Shown: positions 11,125-21,664, counted from the first letter of the stretch. The stretch: 64,000 nt of DNA from Ligula intestinalis (GCA_036362985.1 JAYGXS010000006.1:7865335-7929334), one strand, 5' to 3'. Made by a program: numbers and translations. Notes: generated by a model from the sequence alone, not told the origin.

Positions 11125-12887
11125 GTGTGGTGTCATTATTCACCTCTATTCCAACCGGTCTCGCCGTCAGCACTATCGATGAACTTCTTCAGGAAAAGTA
11201 CGAGGAAGATGAACAACAACTCAAACGGAAGCACGTCACAGAAATCTTGGAATTATGCCTCAGGACATTCTTCGCCTTCAACGATCGAGTTTATGAGCAA
11301 AAGAAGGGGACACCGATGGGTTCCCCTCTGTCTGGGTTAATTGCCGAGGCGGTCCTGCAGAAACTCGAGCGACTGGTCTTCCGATCGTACTGTCCAAAAT
11401 TCTGGGCAAGGTACGTCGACAACACATTAGTCGTAATCAAAAAGAAGGACGTTCAGGACTTCAAGACCTTGCTGAACTCGATATTTCCCGATATTCAGTT
11501 TACGATGGAAGAAGAAAGCAACAACCAGTTGCCCTTCTTGGATGTGCAAGTTACGAGGACTTCCGAGGGAAGGATACGAACTACGGTATACCGCAAATCA
11601 ACAAACACCAGACGCATCCTACAATGCGGAAGTAACCACCCCATTGGTCACAAACGCAGTTGTGTCAGATCTCTAAATCAACGGGTTCAAACACACTGTA
11701 GCGATGAGGACGGGAGAAAGGAGGAGGCAAAATATTTACACTCACTGTTCTCAGCCAATGGTTATCCACGGTCCTTCCTGCGTAAATGCCGACGAAAACC
11801 TACCCGACAGCGGCCGAACGACGAAAAACCGAAGTTATGGCTCGCGATCCCCTATGTAAGGAATGTTTCGGAGGCGACAGCTCGAATCCTGAATCCTTTT
11901 GGAATTGGGATTGCACACAGACCGGATTCGACTATCCGACAGCAGATAATGCGACCCAAAGACCCGCTGCCGACAACGGAACAATCAGCAGTGGTCTACA
12001 ACACACCTTGCCAAAATTGCAGTGCAAGGTATATTGGTGAAACGGGAAAACGCCTCTGTACAAGACTACACGAACACCAGCTGGCAGTCGCCCGCGAGGA
12101 CAGACTGTCACTGGTATATGGCTACATGAAACGCGAGAAGCACACATTCGCTTTCGAAATATTAAATCCAGCCTATCAGGCTCTGCGTACCAGAATTCAA
12201 TCGATCCAGCCGAGGCCCACTACGCCAATGAGTGATTTACAGCTTCATCAATGGCAGCCATCACTGCAGCAGGGGGCAAGAGTTAACCGTAGTTTGCACG
12301 ATCGGCATGAATCATCAACCCACCGGCGAGCCCAAACGAGCGAACGGGCTTATTACGGCGGGCCACAACGAAACTATCCACCAGACTATGAGGGGAGATC
12401 TCGCAGCAGCTACCCTAACGCACACGAGTGGCATGCAGACCCAGCGGTGATTACCTCAGTCGTGCAGGGGGTGGGGGACGCACGTGACCGTCTGCACACC
12501 GATGGCAGACGCCCGCTGAGCGCGCGCGATGAGCGGACAGATCCACCGATGACTACAACAGCCGTGCAGTCGATAGGAGAAACGCGAGACCGCCAACATT
12601 CTGGTTGCAGTCGCCCCTCGAGTGCGCGCGATGTGCAGACACATCCATCGGGGACTACAACAGCCGAGCGGATGACGGGGGTCACGCGAGGTCGTCTGCA
12701 GTCGCCCACGGAGAGGCAGAGGCCAATCCAGGACCAACAGAATGACCAGGGTCGGTGCATTGGGCCAAACCAAATCAACAACCAGCACGACGACCAGGGT
12801 GCGCACGCAACACACCCCTATCATACGAGACAGTCAGCAAGACAAACCAAATCAAGGCAAGCAGGAACGATCACCTTACCACTCTGA
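11064..12887 (+). CDS. Penelope-like RT + GIY-YIG endonuclease, 5'-truncated ORF
   Basis: 607 codons without a stop. Residues 1-20 come from the left inverted arm. The RT palm follows (VSLFTSIP 23-30, KGTPMGSPLSGLIAEAV 81-97, ARYVDN 115-120). The catalytic YxDD box reads YVDN, so the second aspartate is replaced, and RT fingers are absent. The polymerase should be inactive. The GIY-YIG nuclease spans about 310-370 (CQNCSARYIGETGKRLCTRL, then KREKHTFAFEILNPA). The tail has 34-residue repeats at about 463-496, 497-530 and 531 onward. The reading frame ends inside the right arm. The called start is a tracker choice inside the arm; the true start is unknown. Confidence 0.82.
   Translation: MGDCRRPRVTPVIRSAVVVPGVVSLFTSIPTGLAVSTIDELLQEKYEEDEQQLKRKHVTEILELCLRTFFAFNDRVYEQKKGTPMGSPLSGLIAEAVLQKLERLVFRSYCPKFWARYVDNTLVVIKKKDVQDFKTLLNSIFPDIQFTMEEESNNQLPFLDVQVTRTSEGRIRTTVYRKSTNTRRILQCGSNHPIGHKRSCVRSLNQRVQTHCSDEDGRKEEAKYLHSLFSANGYPRSFLRKCRRKPTRQRPNDEKPKLWLAIPYVRNVSEATARILNPFGIGIAHRPDSTIRQQIMRPKDPLPTTEQSAVVYNTPCQNCSARYIGETGKRLCTRLHEHQLAVAREDRLSLVYGYMKREKHTFAFEILNPAYQALRTRIQSIQPRPTTPMSDLQLHQWQPSLQQGARVNRSLHDRHESSTHRRAQTSERAYYGGPQRNYPPDYEGRSRSSYPNAHEWHADPAVITSVVQGVGDARDRLHTDGRRPLSARDERTDPPMTTTAVQSIGETRDRQHSGCSRPSSARDVQTHPSGTTTAERMTGVTRGRLQSPTERQRPIQDQQNDQGRCIGPNQINNQHDDQGAHATHPYHTRQSARQTKSRQAGTITLPL
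12450..12755 (+). repeat. 34-residue (102-bp) degenerate tandem repeat in the ORF tail
   Basis: Three units in frame: ITSVVQGVGDARDRLHTDGR..., TTTAVQSIGETRDRQHSGCS..., TTTAERMTGVTRGRLQSPTE.... The third unit lies in the inverted arm. Confidence 0.75.
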
Positions 12888-12989
12888 TGATGGGAACAAG
12901 CGTGTTTTCGAAACGTCAGCACCAATACAGTGTGGTCCATGAAGGCGCCTTTTCGTCTTCATCTTCTTTGGGGGATGGGGAGCGGGATA
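12649..12989 (-). repeat. Right inverted arm (pLTR) of the Penelope-like element
   Basis: Reverse complement of the left arm. It starts CGGGGACTACAACAGCCGAG and ends GGGGAGCGGGATA. The ORF continues into it up to 12887. Confidence 0.92.
12875..12925 (+). ncRNA. Hammerhead-ribozyme-like motif, right arm
   Basis: CTGATGA (12884-12890), then a 7-bp stem II (GGGAACA 12892-12898 with TGTTTTC 12903-12909, two G-T pairs, loop AGCG), GAAAC (12910-12914) and GTC (12915-12917). These are the hammerhead core boxes in type I order with a minimal helix III. Helix I is supported by only two pairs, so activity in this copy is uncertain. Confidence 0.6.
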
Positions 12990-13018
12990 ATTTATCTGGA
13001 CCTCGTATCTTTAGTCAT

Positions 13019-13067
13019 GTTAATATATATAAATATATATATATATATATATCATAATATATTTTTG
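13019..13067. repeat. TA-rich microsatellite, right flank
   Basis: Imperfect (TA)n tract about 30 bp beyond the right arm. The paired tracts may represent the insertion target. Confidence 0.85.
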
Positions 13068-13193
13068 GATAATTATTCCTGCACAACATTCACTCTAGCG
13101 GAATTGGCTTATTTGTTTCTTGAAATATACGCCATGGTCAACGTAGAGGAATGAATAATTGTTTGTATTGTTTAGCATCTGTTATTTATAAAT

Positions 13194-13970
13194 ATGGAGC
13201 GCTTCTATCTCGGATACCATCGGAGCACGATTTATAAGCGCATCCAGCGTACAAAACGGGCATGTCGCGATGCTTTTTCAGATGAGGTGACAACGGTGAC
13301 CTTAAAGTCTGCTGTTGTTACCGATGAATCCCGGGAATTTTCGGACCCGGAAGCAGCGATGCCTGTACTCACCGCCGACATTCCTTCTGTTTCGGTATTT
13401 TTGGTGCATAAGTCATGTATTTAATAAAGTCTCAGGAGAACTTGATGAGACCATAACCGCGCCTGAGGGTAATTTCTGCATGCCATACAAGCGTTTTGCA
13501 TACGTCGGAAATTTCTCGTCGCAACTTCGAGGGACCTGATCAATACGTTACGTGCCTTCCAGGGGACAAACATCCTCGAATTTTTGAAGGATACGAGGAC
13601 ATTTTGGACACCCCTCGATAGTGCATAAGGAAGCCCCGAAATAATGGGGACTATGTCCATGTGGGCCAAAGTGATGGCATTGTGCATATACTCCGCAAAC
13701 GGCAGCAAAAACTGCAATTCCTCAGGTTCGGCTGCAGCTTCACATAGATGGACTGCGGCTTTTTAATGCCGCTGGTCAATGTGTGTGGCCATACTATGTC
13801 GCATTAGCCGTTCATTTGTTTCGCAACCATTCGTTGTTGGCATCTTCTGTGGCTGGAGTAAGCCGGACCCCATTCAGATGTTTCTGAAAGACTGTGTCCG
13901 AGCTGAAAGAACTTCTATCGTTTGGCCTACCACCGAAAATTTTGAATGGCGTACTATTTAAGTAGTTACT
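13194..13970 (+). pseudogene. CACTA/EnSpm-like transposase, N-terminal part
   Basis: Several frames together give the metazoan CACTA-like transposase layout: an N-terminal basic stretch with STIYKRIQRTKRACRD, then LQLHIDGLRLFNAAGQCVWP, then (frame change) FVVGIFCGWSKPDPIQMFLK and DCV. Family members read L.IDGLPLF.SS..Q.WPI....... PF..GIF.G.SKP. Frameshifts and stops make it inactive. The downstream half of the same protein resumes after an inserted Penelope-like fragment. Confidence 0.65.
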
Positions 13971-14142
13971 TTTTAAAGGATATACGTTTAAAAGTTTCGA
14001 AAATTCCCATCAGAGAATTCAGAAGAGTGTTTGGCGAGCATGCGTAGCTTTCGATAAATTCTCATCGGGCCGTTACAATTATATAGGGAGGGGTGCAAAT
14101 TAACATGCTGGTTATCAAGTTATAACAAAACGCAAATTAGTC

Positions 14143-14240
14143 ATGGGGATGAGGAAGGGGGTGTGGGGTTGGTAGTAATCAGCTAATGAGGGTTTTTTGA
14201 GTCCGTATAGGGGATGGGGGGGAAGGGGGTGGGGTTGGGT
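14143..14240 (+). other. G-rich tract with quadruplex potential
   Basis: Runs of four to seven G separated by 1-9 bases, densest at 14210-14239 (GGGG AT G7 AA G5 T GGGG TT GGG). On the minus strand it is the C-rich 3' end of the Penelope-like fragment. Confidence 0.75.
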
Positions 14241-14272
14241 GAAGCGGCAGCAAGCGGGAAAGATGCAGGTAG

Positions 14273-15010
14273 TTAGGTAACCGCTGGCCAAGCCAAGCTC
14301 GGGGCCTGCAGGAGGTTCTTCTGCGCGCACAGAACCGGCTTCCTCAAACGGATCGCGGTTGCTTCTGCTGTTGCCAGCAAACGCTGACCCAGGGGCTTTG
14401 GGTAGTTTGGCGAGACCTTGTAAATTACCTTAAAGGCTTCGCTGGGGTCCACACGATGTCCGGAGTCAACCATATGGGCAAGGATTGAGCTTTTGACGCT
14501 TCTGACTTCGCCTTTGGCCAGCCATGCCGGGAGGTGCTCTCGTATTCTTTTCGATAGGCGCCGACTCGTGCGACCGATATAGCTTGCTCCACAGGAACAA
14601 GTGAATGAGTATATGCACATGGAGGTGGTCTGAGTTGGCAGCCTATCTTTACCTTCGCCGTGCAGAACCGGGTTTGTTGAGAATAACACCCGAACGTTCG
14701 CTGCCGGGAAGGTTCGTGCTACGGCTTGGTTACGACGTCTGCTGAGAAGCTCGCTTGCTGCGTCCGCTTGAAAGGGAACTTTGAGGAACAAGGTCTTCGT
14801 TTCTACAGTTGGTGTAATAGGCTTCGGTTCTTTCTCCTTCATATTCTTCATGATAAATCTGTCCGGATACCACTTCTCCCGAAGCAGATCCTGGAGTTTT
14901 TGGAGCTCCATTTCAATAAGGTCTGCCGAACAGATTTTTCTGGCTCTTTGCGTTAAACATCGGATCAGATTACGTTTCTGTTGGATAGGTACAAAACTGT
15001 TAAAGTTTGT
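14273..15010 (-). CDS. Second Penelope-like fragment, GIY-YIG endonuclease
   Basis: The frame is open from about 15010 (FVPIQQKRNLIRCLTQRARK, then ELQKLQDLLREKWYPDRFI) to the stop at 14273. It encodes the region after the RT and the GIY-YIG nuclease (CIYSFTCSCGASYIGRTSRR followed by LSKRIREHLPAWL; SILAHMVDSGHRVD). Counted from the codon at 14911, YIG is at 111-113. The nuclease part is intact and better conserved than that of the 11-13 kb element, and it belongs to a distinct subfamily. The RT is missing (5' truncation). It interrupts a CACTA-like transposase on the other strand, so it inserted later. Confidence 0.8.
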   Translation of the reverse strand, partial: TNFNSFVPIQQKRNLIRCLTQRARKICSADLIEMELQKLQDLLREKWYPDRFIMKNMKEKEPKPITPTVETKTLFLKVPFQADAASELLSRRRNQAVARTFPAANVRVLFSTNPVLHGEGKDRLPTQTTSMCIYSFTCSCGASYIGRTSRRLSKRIREHLPAWLAKGEVRSVKSSILAHMVDSGHRVDPSEAFKVIYKVSPNYPKPLGQRLLATAEATAIRLRKPVLCAQKNLLQAPSLAWPAVT

Positions 15011-15027
15011 GTACTGTCTACATACGT

Positions 15028-15049
15028 AGACAATACGTACGTATTGTCT
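15028..15049. repeat. 22-bp perfect palindrome
   Basis: AGACAATACGTACGTATTGTCT equals its own reverse complement. It lies just beyond the 5' truncation of the Penelope-like fragment. Confidence 0.9.
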
Positions 15050-15119
15050 GTGACAATCCGGCTCGGTCTGACGTGTAACAAGTGTCAGCCTTCAACGGGT
15101 GTGATAAGTATGACTTTGC

Positions 15120-15870
15120 GCAAAACTAACACCAAACATTTTAGGTGTTGTCACAGGGGGAAGTCCACCAGCAGTAGGATGTTTTTCCCAGCTTCAGTGG
15201 CCGCTTGCGGGATGGTGATTCCTTGTATGCACGGAAACAGCAAGGTCATAACAAAGGAGGTCCCCTTTTGCGGACCTACCCATTGACAAGGTGGAATCGT
15301 TTCCGCTTGATTACATGCACCTGGTCTGCCTCGGTGTCATGAGGAAGCTTCTCCATGCTTGGCAATGGGGACAGCGTGCAAGTGAACTAAATATACTAAT
15401 TGACACTTGCGGTCGATGCCTACCGGCCGAATTTGCACGAAAATGCAGATCGCTGGACCATCTAAAGTTTTGGAAGGCATCCGAGTATCGTCAGGTTTAG
15501 CTATACGTAGGCCCCGTTGTTTTACCTCATTTCTTTCGCTTTGATCCCATTAATCATTTGTTATGTTGTCAACGGCTATTTTTTTGTCATCCTCAGTTTT
15601 ACAAAGGTTATGCTGTTCTTGGTCGGCAGTTGTTGATTAATCTTGTCCACGCCTTCCCCATTAGTATCAAACGAAACCATGTAGTTTATAATTCTCATTT
15701 TCTGCTTCACCTTTCGGATGACGTTAATGCTTTGGAATGTTAAAAAAAATTCTCCTCTTTTCCCCTCGAATCCTATTTGAATGATGTTGGAAAAGATATT
15801 AGTGGATCTCGCTACTATGCATCACAGGTGTACCGGCTCTACTTCGAAAGGCGTAACTTGGAGTTGATGT
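15120..15870 (+). pseudogene. CACTA/EnSpm-like transposase, C-terminal part
   Basis: Reads GHNKGGPLL, then (frame change) LPIDKVESFPLDYMHLVCLG, VMRKLLHAW, LPAEFARKCRSLDHLKFWKA, YVGPVVLPHFF, VYNSHFLLHLSDDVNALE and, after a stop and shift, FSSFPLESYLNDVGKDISGS. The FPLDYMHLVCLGV, AEF.RK.R and HL.DDV motifs are characteristic of this transposase family. At least three frame changes are present. Weaker homology may extend to about 16.6 kb. No terminal inverted repeats were identified. Confidence 0.75.
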
Positions 15871-17426
15871 CCAGCTCGATTATGTTAGACGAGGACGTTG
15901 GTGGTCCACGACCCCTTAATTTGCCCCGTGGATCTACCGAAATTTTTTAACAAGGGATATGTATTATCCACGGAATTTCCGGACAAAGTTGTACTGATTA
16001 GTAATACGCCGTGTCAACTTACTGCATTTACAACCGACTGTATACTCTGCCGATCTTTTACTGATTTCACCGACCCCTTTACCGAGCCCTTTTTTTCGCC
16101 TCAAACATTTTTATGTTCAAAGCCTCTACTTTGAAAAACACTGCGCTTAGTGCTTCACGTAGTGACATTCTTTGTTAATGTCCCATTTTTAATTGACAAC
16201 TGTTCAGGATAAAACACGAGAACGTATACCTGATACACATTTTCAGAATTATCAAAAGTTCATTTCGCTGTTCACCAGTTGATCGTGTCCCTCGAGATAA
16301 TTCCTGTGGATGTCAACAAACTCCAGGAAGTGCGTGCTAGCGGTCAGAGGGTAGAATCTGAAGGCAGTCTCATCATTGGACAAAATTTTAATCTAGCGCA
16401 ACTTCGAAGCGAGATTTCTGTGAATTGACCGTTCCTTTTTCATAGTCAGACTTAAACCATCTTAGCAAGAGCGAGAAAATACGTTCGTGACCATTTTTTT
16501 GTAATTGAACGTCTCAGGCCAGTTAACTTTGGGACTTAGCTCTCCTTTATTTAAAAAAAGAATTGTTTTTGCAGCCTCAACGTCAAGCATATGATCGAAT
16601 TGCCTATTTTGCTGTCCACCCTGTCGTCATCTCTTCGTACCTCCAGTGATTCGTGACAGCACGGCTGCTGCAGAATGCCTGAATCCATTTTGTGAGACTC
16701 TATTATGCGAGCAAAGCAAGTCAAGTTTAGAGGTCCCGCCAGATTCATCAGACTTTTGCGTCTCTGCTTACGCATGATACTAAACACTGTAGATAACAAA
16801 ACCCTCAAGAAGGCCGGCCTGCGAATGGCTGGTCTGGCGGTTCGCATCACCGGGATGATTACTATTCTAATCTTGATAATTCTTTTAGTTTTTAACGGGT
16901 TATTTTCCCTGGAACTCCTGTGAAGTTCAACGCTGATAGACAAACGTACGCAGCCCCAAAATAAAGTGCATGAAGTAGACTGCGCATTCTATGGGTAGGC
17001 ACATTTAACTTTAATGACAGTTTTGCAATTTGGTAGGTCCATTGTGTTTCCCACAAGGTTGGACAAAGGTCGGTGACTTATCGCACCGGTTCCTTCCCCA
17101 CTTTAGCTCGGTTTCATGACCAAGTCAAGAAGACCAGAAACAGGAGAGGGCATAGTTTTCTAGCACGGCGATAACCCTCTTACGTTATGGGTCCGCCGAC
17201 GGACAAAACGGCGCGAGCAGACGGGCGCACATGTGGGAGCCGAGGTTTCACGAGCCGTACGCGGCAGAGGCAGCCAGATGGCCAATCGAACCGCTAGGCG
17301 CGTGAGGATTCAATCTGATTGGTCCCATCTAGTAATTTTCTTATTATATAGTCCCGTTTGAGGAAGCCATTACAACACTGAGCAGGAGTGCCACAGTAGG
17401 AAGGGTGGACTTTAAACTGATTCTCC

Positions 17427-17449
17427 GTGATCCGTGATCCGTGATCCGT
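17427..17449 (+). repeat. Three tandem GTGATCC units
   Basis: GTGATCC repeated three times, followed by GTCCGATCC. Confidence 0.9.
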
Positions 17450-18599
17450 CCGATCCATTTAAACACCTTGGATTGACTGCTAATATAATCTTCAATATGA
17501 GGTCTAGGAAACAATTGAAAAGAATTAGGTGTGGTCGATGGGACAATAACTTTATTCTCGGCTATTCTGGATCCCGTCGCGGATCCATTATCAGAGGCAA
17601 CAGCAGAAATGGATGGTTTCTACACCAGGAGTTGCAGTATCTCCTCAGTATTCCTTCAGACTGCTGTTATCACTTTCAAAGTCCAGTTGTGGAATTCTCC
17701 CTAGAGCACTCTCGTGCCCTGAGAAGGGACACCAACTAGCAGAACAGAGCAAGATGTGTTTGCTGTTTTAAAAACCAAACTGTCACATCTACTTAATGCT
17801 AAGGAGTAGAAGTAAATTCAACTTATTTTGTTCCACAGTTCACTCAGGAATTAAAACAGGCTAATTCATCTACAGCGAAATACCCCAAACTGCTTCTTAA
17901 GCGACGAATAAAAAATTATGGATATCATTCCTTATAAACATGGCCATTTGGTTCATATTTGCAGACTCAGCCCACAATGTTTCCCAAAAGAGTCGGCAGC
18001 TAATATACCGAAGATCAGTAAAGATTTTTATATAATACTTTACCTCCTAAGAAAGCACTTTAATAAGATATTCAGCTGACCAATATCTGCGTACTTAATT
18101 TTTTCGAGGGTAAAGTTAAAGTAAAAATGATACTATTTGACCAGTGTTTTGACGTTTTTGAAACGAGGTTATGAAATGTCAAATAAAAATGAGAAACACT
18201 CTTAGCTCTTTATATTTATCTGTAACTGACTACTTTGCGTCGAAGGATTACAAAGGTACTAAAATGAGATAGAGAGTAAGAATTGAGGCGTAGCGGGACG
18301 CGTGAGTTTCGTAAATGAACGGTGAACTTTCATCGACGGGCGGCCAAAATCACCTGCTCCACATGAGCAAGTAAATGAAAGGTTCACGCGAGTCATGACA
18401 CCGCCTTATCAATTTTGCAAAACTAGTTACTGAATTCTTAAAAGTGATAATGTTTGGTTCATCTACGTTTTGCCGGCGTGCCATCAGTATCCTGTTTAAG
18501 TTCTATATTTTGTACCTTTGACAAATTCAAACGTATCTCGATAGCTTCCTGGTTCTAGTTGATACTGTACAGAAAAGAAGAAGAACTACTATGTGTGAT

Positions 18600-18670
18600 T
18601 TCTAGGGCAAGAATTTAATTCGCTTGACGTTTCGGATCCCTTCGTGACACCAACATCAAAGACATTAGCG
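18600..18670 (-). repeat. Hammerhead-like pLTR remnant
   Basis: The minus strand reads TTTGATGT, a 19-base spacer, CGAAACGTCAAGCGAATTAAAT. The GAAAC and GTC boxes are intact but CTGATGA is degraded. It shares the AAGCGAATnAAA downstream segment with other copies. Confidence 0.45.
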
Positions 18671-21258
18671 GAACGGTTAATTCATTCAGGCCAAACTGAG
18701 CCTCAACAAAGAAAATGGATTGGTAGGTTATAGCACTTGTTTATAGACTGAGGGCCCACAAACCTGACATAATTCCAGGCCTCAATAGAGTCTTTAAGCC
18801 CCATGACCAGGTGCCGTTTTAGTGACTCTGGTAAGTGGGCTTTACCTATTACCAGTGGCTTTAAACTACAAAAGGTTGCTCCCCAAACACTGTTCATGCA
18901 TAGAAGTGCCTAAAATAGATAAAGTATGTCAATTGCCGGGGTCCTGCTTGGTTGAAACAACCCAGTACCTTCGATGACATTTCGAAGATACCCGTTTACC
19001 ATAAAAGGGTGCTGCATTTGGATGAAAATAAGAACAGCCTTTCAAAAAATTACATTAAAAAGATCGTTCGTGAAGTCGCATTTTATTTCCATTTCTCCCT
19101 AGGGATGAGCATTTTAACTTTTATTAACAATATTTATGTAGTAATATACAGGTATACAAAGGTATTTGTCACCGGTGGACATGCCCACAGTTTAACTCGA
19201 ACATAAATTCGCATTGGAAAACAGATGAATCATCAGCGCTTGCCCAATCAGAAAAAGGCCGCGAATGCCTAGCTATAGTGCACTCAAATGAGGCATGTTC
19301 TAATAGGTATATTGATTTAGATGCCACATACAAATTTCTAAATAAGACATGCAAAAAAGTTACCGATTTTCTATGCATTCCATAGTTTGCCAACGCGCTG
19401 GAAGAACAATCTCGAAAATACGCACATTTAACTTTCCATTTTCCCAAATAATTTCTTCGCATTATGTGTAAATACTTTTTGTTAACAGCGAGGATGTTAT
19501 TAATAATTTGGCGAAATTGAGCTGCATTTTGCTTGATGAGTGTTCTGTTTTGAAGTCCGACACATATAATGAACTAACTTAACACACTTCATATTTTCTA
19601 AATTCAACTTTTGCAATCCGTCTTCTTCAAGCTTCCTCTCCTAGAATTCAAAAAATTGCTTCACTATATTTGCTATAATTACTGCATTCCTGGCCGAATT
19701 ATAATCGCAATAGAAGATAGAGAAATTCTCAACTTATACTCACTGCATTTTTTTATCAATTTCGTTTTTGTCCTGTGTTGGTCTCCTTTATAATAGCTGG
19801 CTTCCCTTTATATATAAATGTTGACCATCTAAAATTAAGAACGTTCTTTCTAGATAACCTAACTTATCCATCGATTACAACGCATATTTTGTTCGGTTCA
19901 TACATGTGTCTTCCCATGCGTTGGCTTAAGCCTTAGCCTCTTTATTTGAAAAGTCACTACTTGCAGAATAAAATCATAAAGTAAGTTTGAACTTGGTTAC
20001 ACCAAACCATAACAATTTATTGAAATGACAAATGAAAGTGTATTTAAAGGTGCTTTGTCAAATTTTCGAAAGGCGCATGTCACTTGCGTCCACTAAGGCG
20101 GGGGTAAAACATCAATACAAATAAAAATAAATAATCGCGTTAAATATCAGAATGATAGATACAATTTCTTTCTGTACAAGACGGGAAAAATGAAAGAAAA
20201 TACTTGACTTAAAAAAGGCATAGTCGAACACAAGTAGCATTGCATGCGTATTAGTTGCAATCACAGGCCGATGTTGAGAGATTAGAACAGGTATTTGATG
20301 GGTAGGTGGTCTCTGCACAAGGGATTCATGTTTTCATAGTATCTGAAATGTATTATTATGTATAAAATAAGATGCCTTATCCGAATGCGAATATTGCAAT
20401 AGTATGAAAACACCCTTAATTGCTTTTTTAAACGAAGATGCGCACACCGATATTAACATATAAATGCACTGAAATGCAGATGAAATTCAAGCTTTATAAA
20501 GTTTTTTGTAGCACTTGGCTCAATAAATGTTAAGACTTCCAGTTACATTAATGGAGTAGAATGCATTTTATCAAATGAATCTTGGACTGGCTCACTGAAA
20601 TGAAATGTTCAGCAGATATGAGTAACAATTATAAATTACAAATCAAAAGTGCAGTAATTACGTCTATTATTGCAGCTTTGCTAAGCAAATAATAACAAGT
20701 CTTCTTTCCAAAAGAAGGTCTAAAACATGACACAATGGTTAAAAAAGTTGTTTAATTGTGTCGAATTTTATGTATGTCTTACAATCAAACTTGCGTCCGT
20801 TTTAACAAAGGAAATACTTAACGGCATTTAAATAAGTCCCAATGGAGTCATCGGTGATTGGTAAAGCGAGCAGTTAACGGCTTTTTGTGTTCCTTTTAAT
20901 ACGTTGCTTGACAATCGTATTTGACAATCTACATAAAAGGCTTGTCATTTATGTTCACTGGCATATACTTAGACTCGTAAATTACAAACACGCTACGTTA
21001 TGCACATTGTCTTAAGAAAGGTACACCTTTAAAACATGTTTAACACTATCAACTGAAGGTATGTCCCTTAACGTCAACGGATATTTACCCTGTAATTAAA
21101 CCTTAATATTACAGTTTTTTAATCATTTAAACAGCAGTTGTCTCTGAAAGAAAAACAATTAAATGTCATACATTGTTGATAGCGAAGCAGTTATTGAGGT
21201 GCTTTTTGACAAAGGCTCTTTTTTTCACAGAACTAACCTTTTAATAATTTGCTAGACA

Positions 21259-21664
21259 TTAGTAATACCCTGAAATATGCTGTCTGTTAATTAAGAACAT
21301 TACTGGAAAACGTGACATGCCTTCATGAACGCAAGGCTTGGAATCAAGCGTCGGCAGTGATTCAGCCGTGCGGAATATTTTGGTAATGTCACCCTCAGCG
21401 TTCGCCGTAGTTTCGATGGGGTGTCGACCGGTTGACGCATTTGTGGACCTGCCATTGTCGGCCGACGGACGGATGCTCGGTACGGTGTGGTCTGCGTCAA
21501 TGCTCTCGGCGGCCATTCGTGGAAGAGTGTTTGATGCACGTGCCGCCTTCGGTGTCATTGGCTGGCTTGAACGAGTGGTTCCTGTCTCCATACACCGATC
21601 TCTTGACTCCCCGCTGAAACTAGTAATTGGAGTATCAATGCCCAGACGAGCAGCGCAGGATGAC
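21259..21664 (-). CDS. ARHGAP17-like: RICH-like gene, terminal exon with stop
   Basis: Starts with G completing Arg, then SSCAARLGIDTPITSFSGES. It contains a second NTLPR (ASNTLPRMAAESID) and ends ...QHISGYY with TAA at 21261-21259. The acceptor is TTTTTTCGTAG. The last 15 or so residues look less constrained, so a further splice near the GTTCATGAAG segment cannot be excluded. The nearest minus-strand AATAAA that I see is about 1.2 kb downstream (around 20016-20021). Confidence 0.7.

Larger units (their letters stand above)
10784..12989 (+). mobile_element. Penelope-like element with 341-bp inverted terminal arms
   Basis: Outer arms at 10784-11124 and 12649-12989 are near-identical inverted copies. 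Between and into them runs one ORF with RT and GIY-YIG motifs. Inverted or tandem pLTR-like ends and hammerhead-type motifs are established features of Penelope-like elements. The RT is 5'-truncated: the left arm meets the palm sequence (VSLFTSIP) directly. TA-rich microsatellite lies on both outer sides, so a target duplication cannot be read. Confidence 0.85.
16650..21258. other. Mostly gene-free, one GC-richer block
   Basis: A 17.16-17.75 kb block is GC-richer, with the hairpin GTCCG-CCGA-CGGAC, TATATAG near 17345 and an ORF at 17434-17739 without a known domain. It might be a decayed retroelement. The remainder is AT-rich and presumably includes the 3' UTR of the RhoGAP gene below 21259. 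Confidence 0.4.

Noticed and set aside
12410..12824. Minus-strand ORFs of 122-123 codons
   Set aside because: Shadows of the Penelope-like ORF tail repeats on the plus strand.
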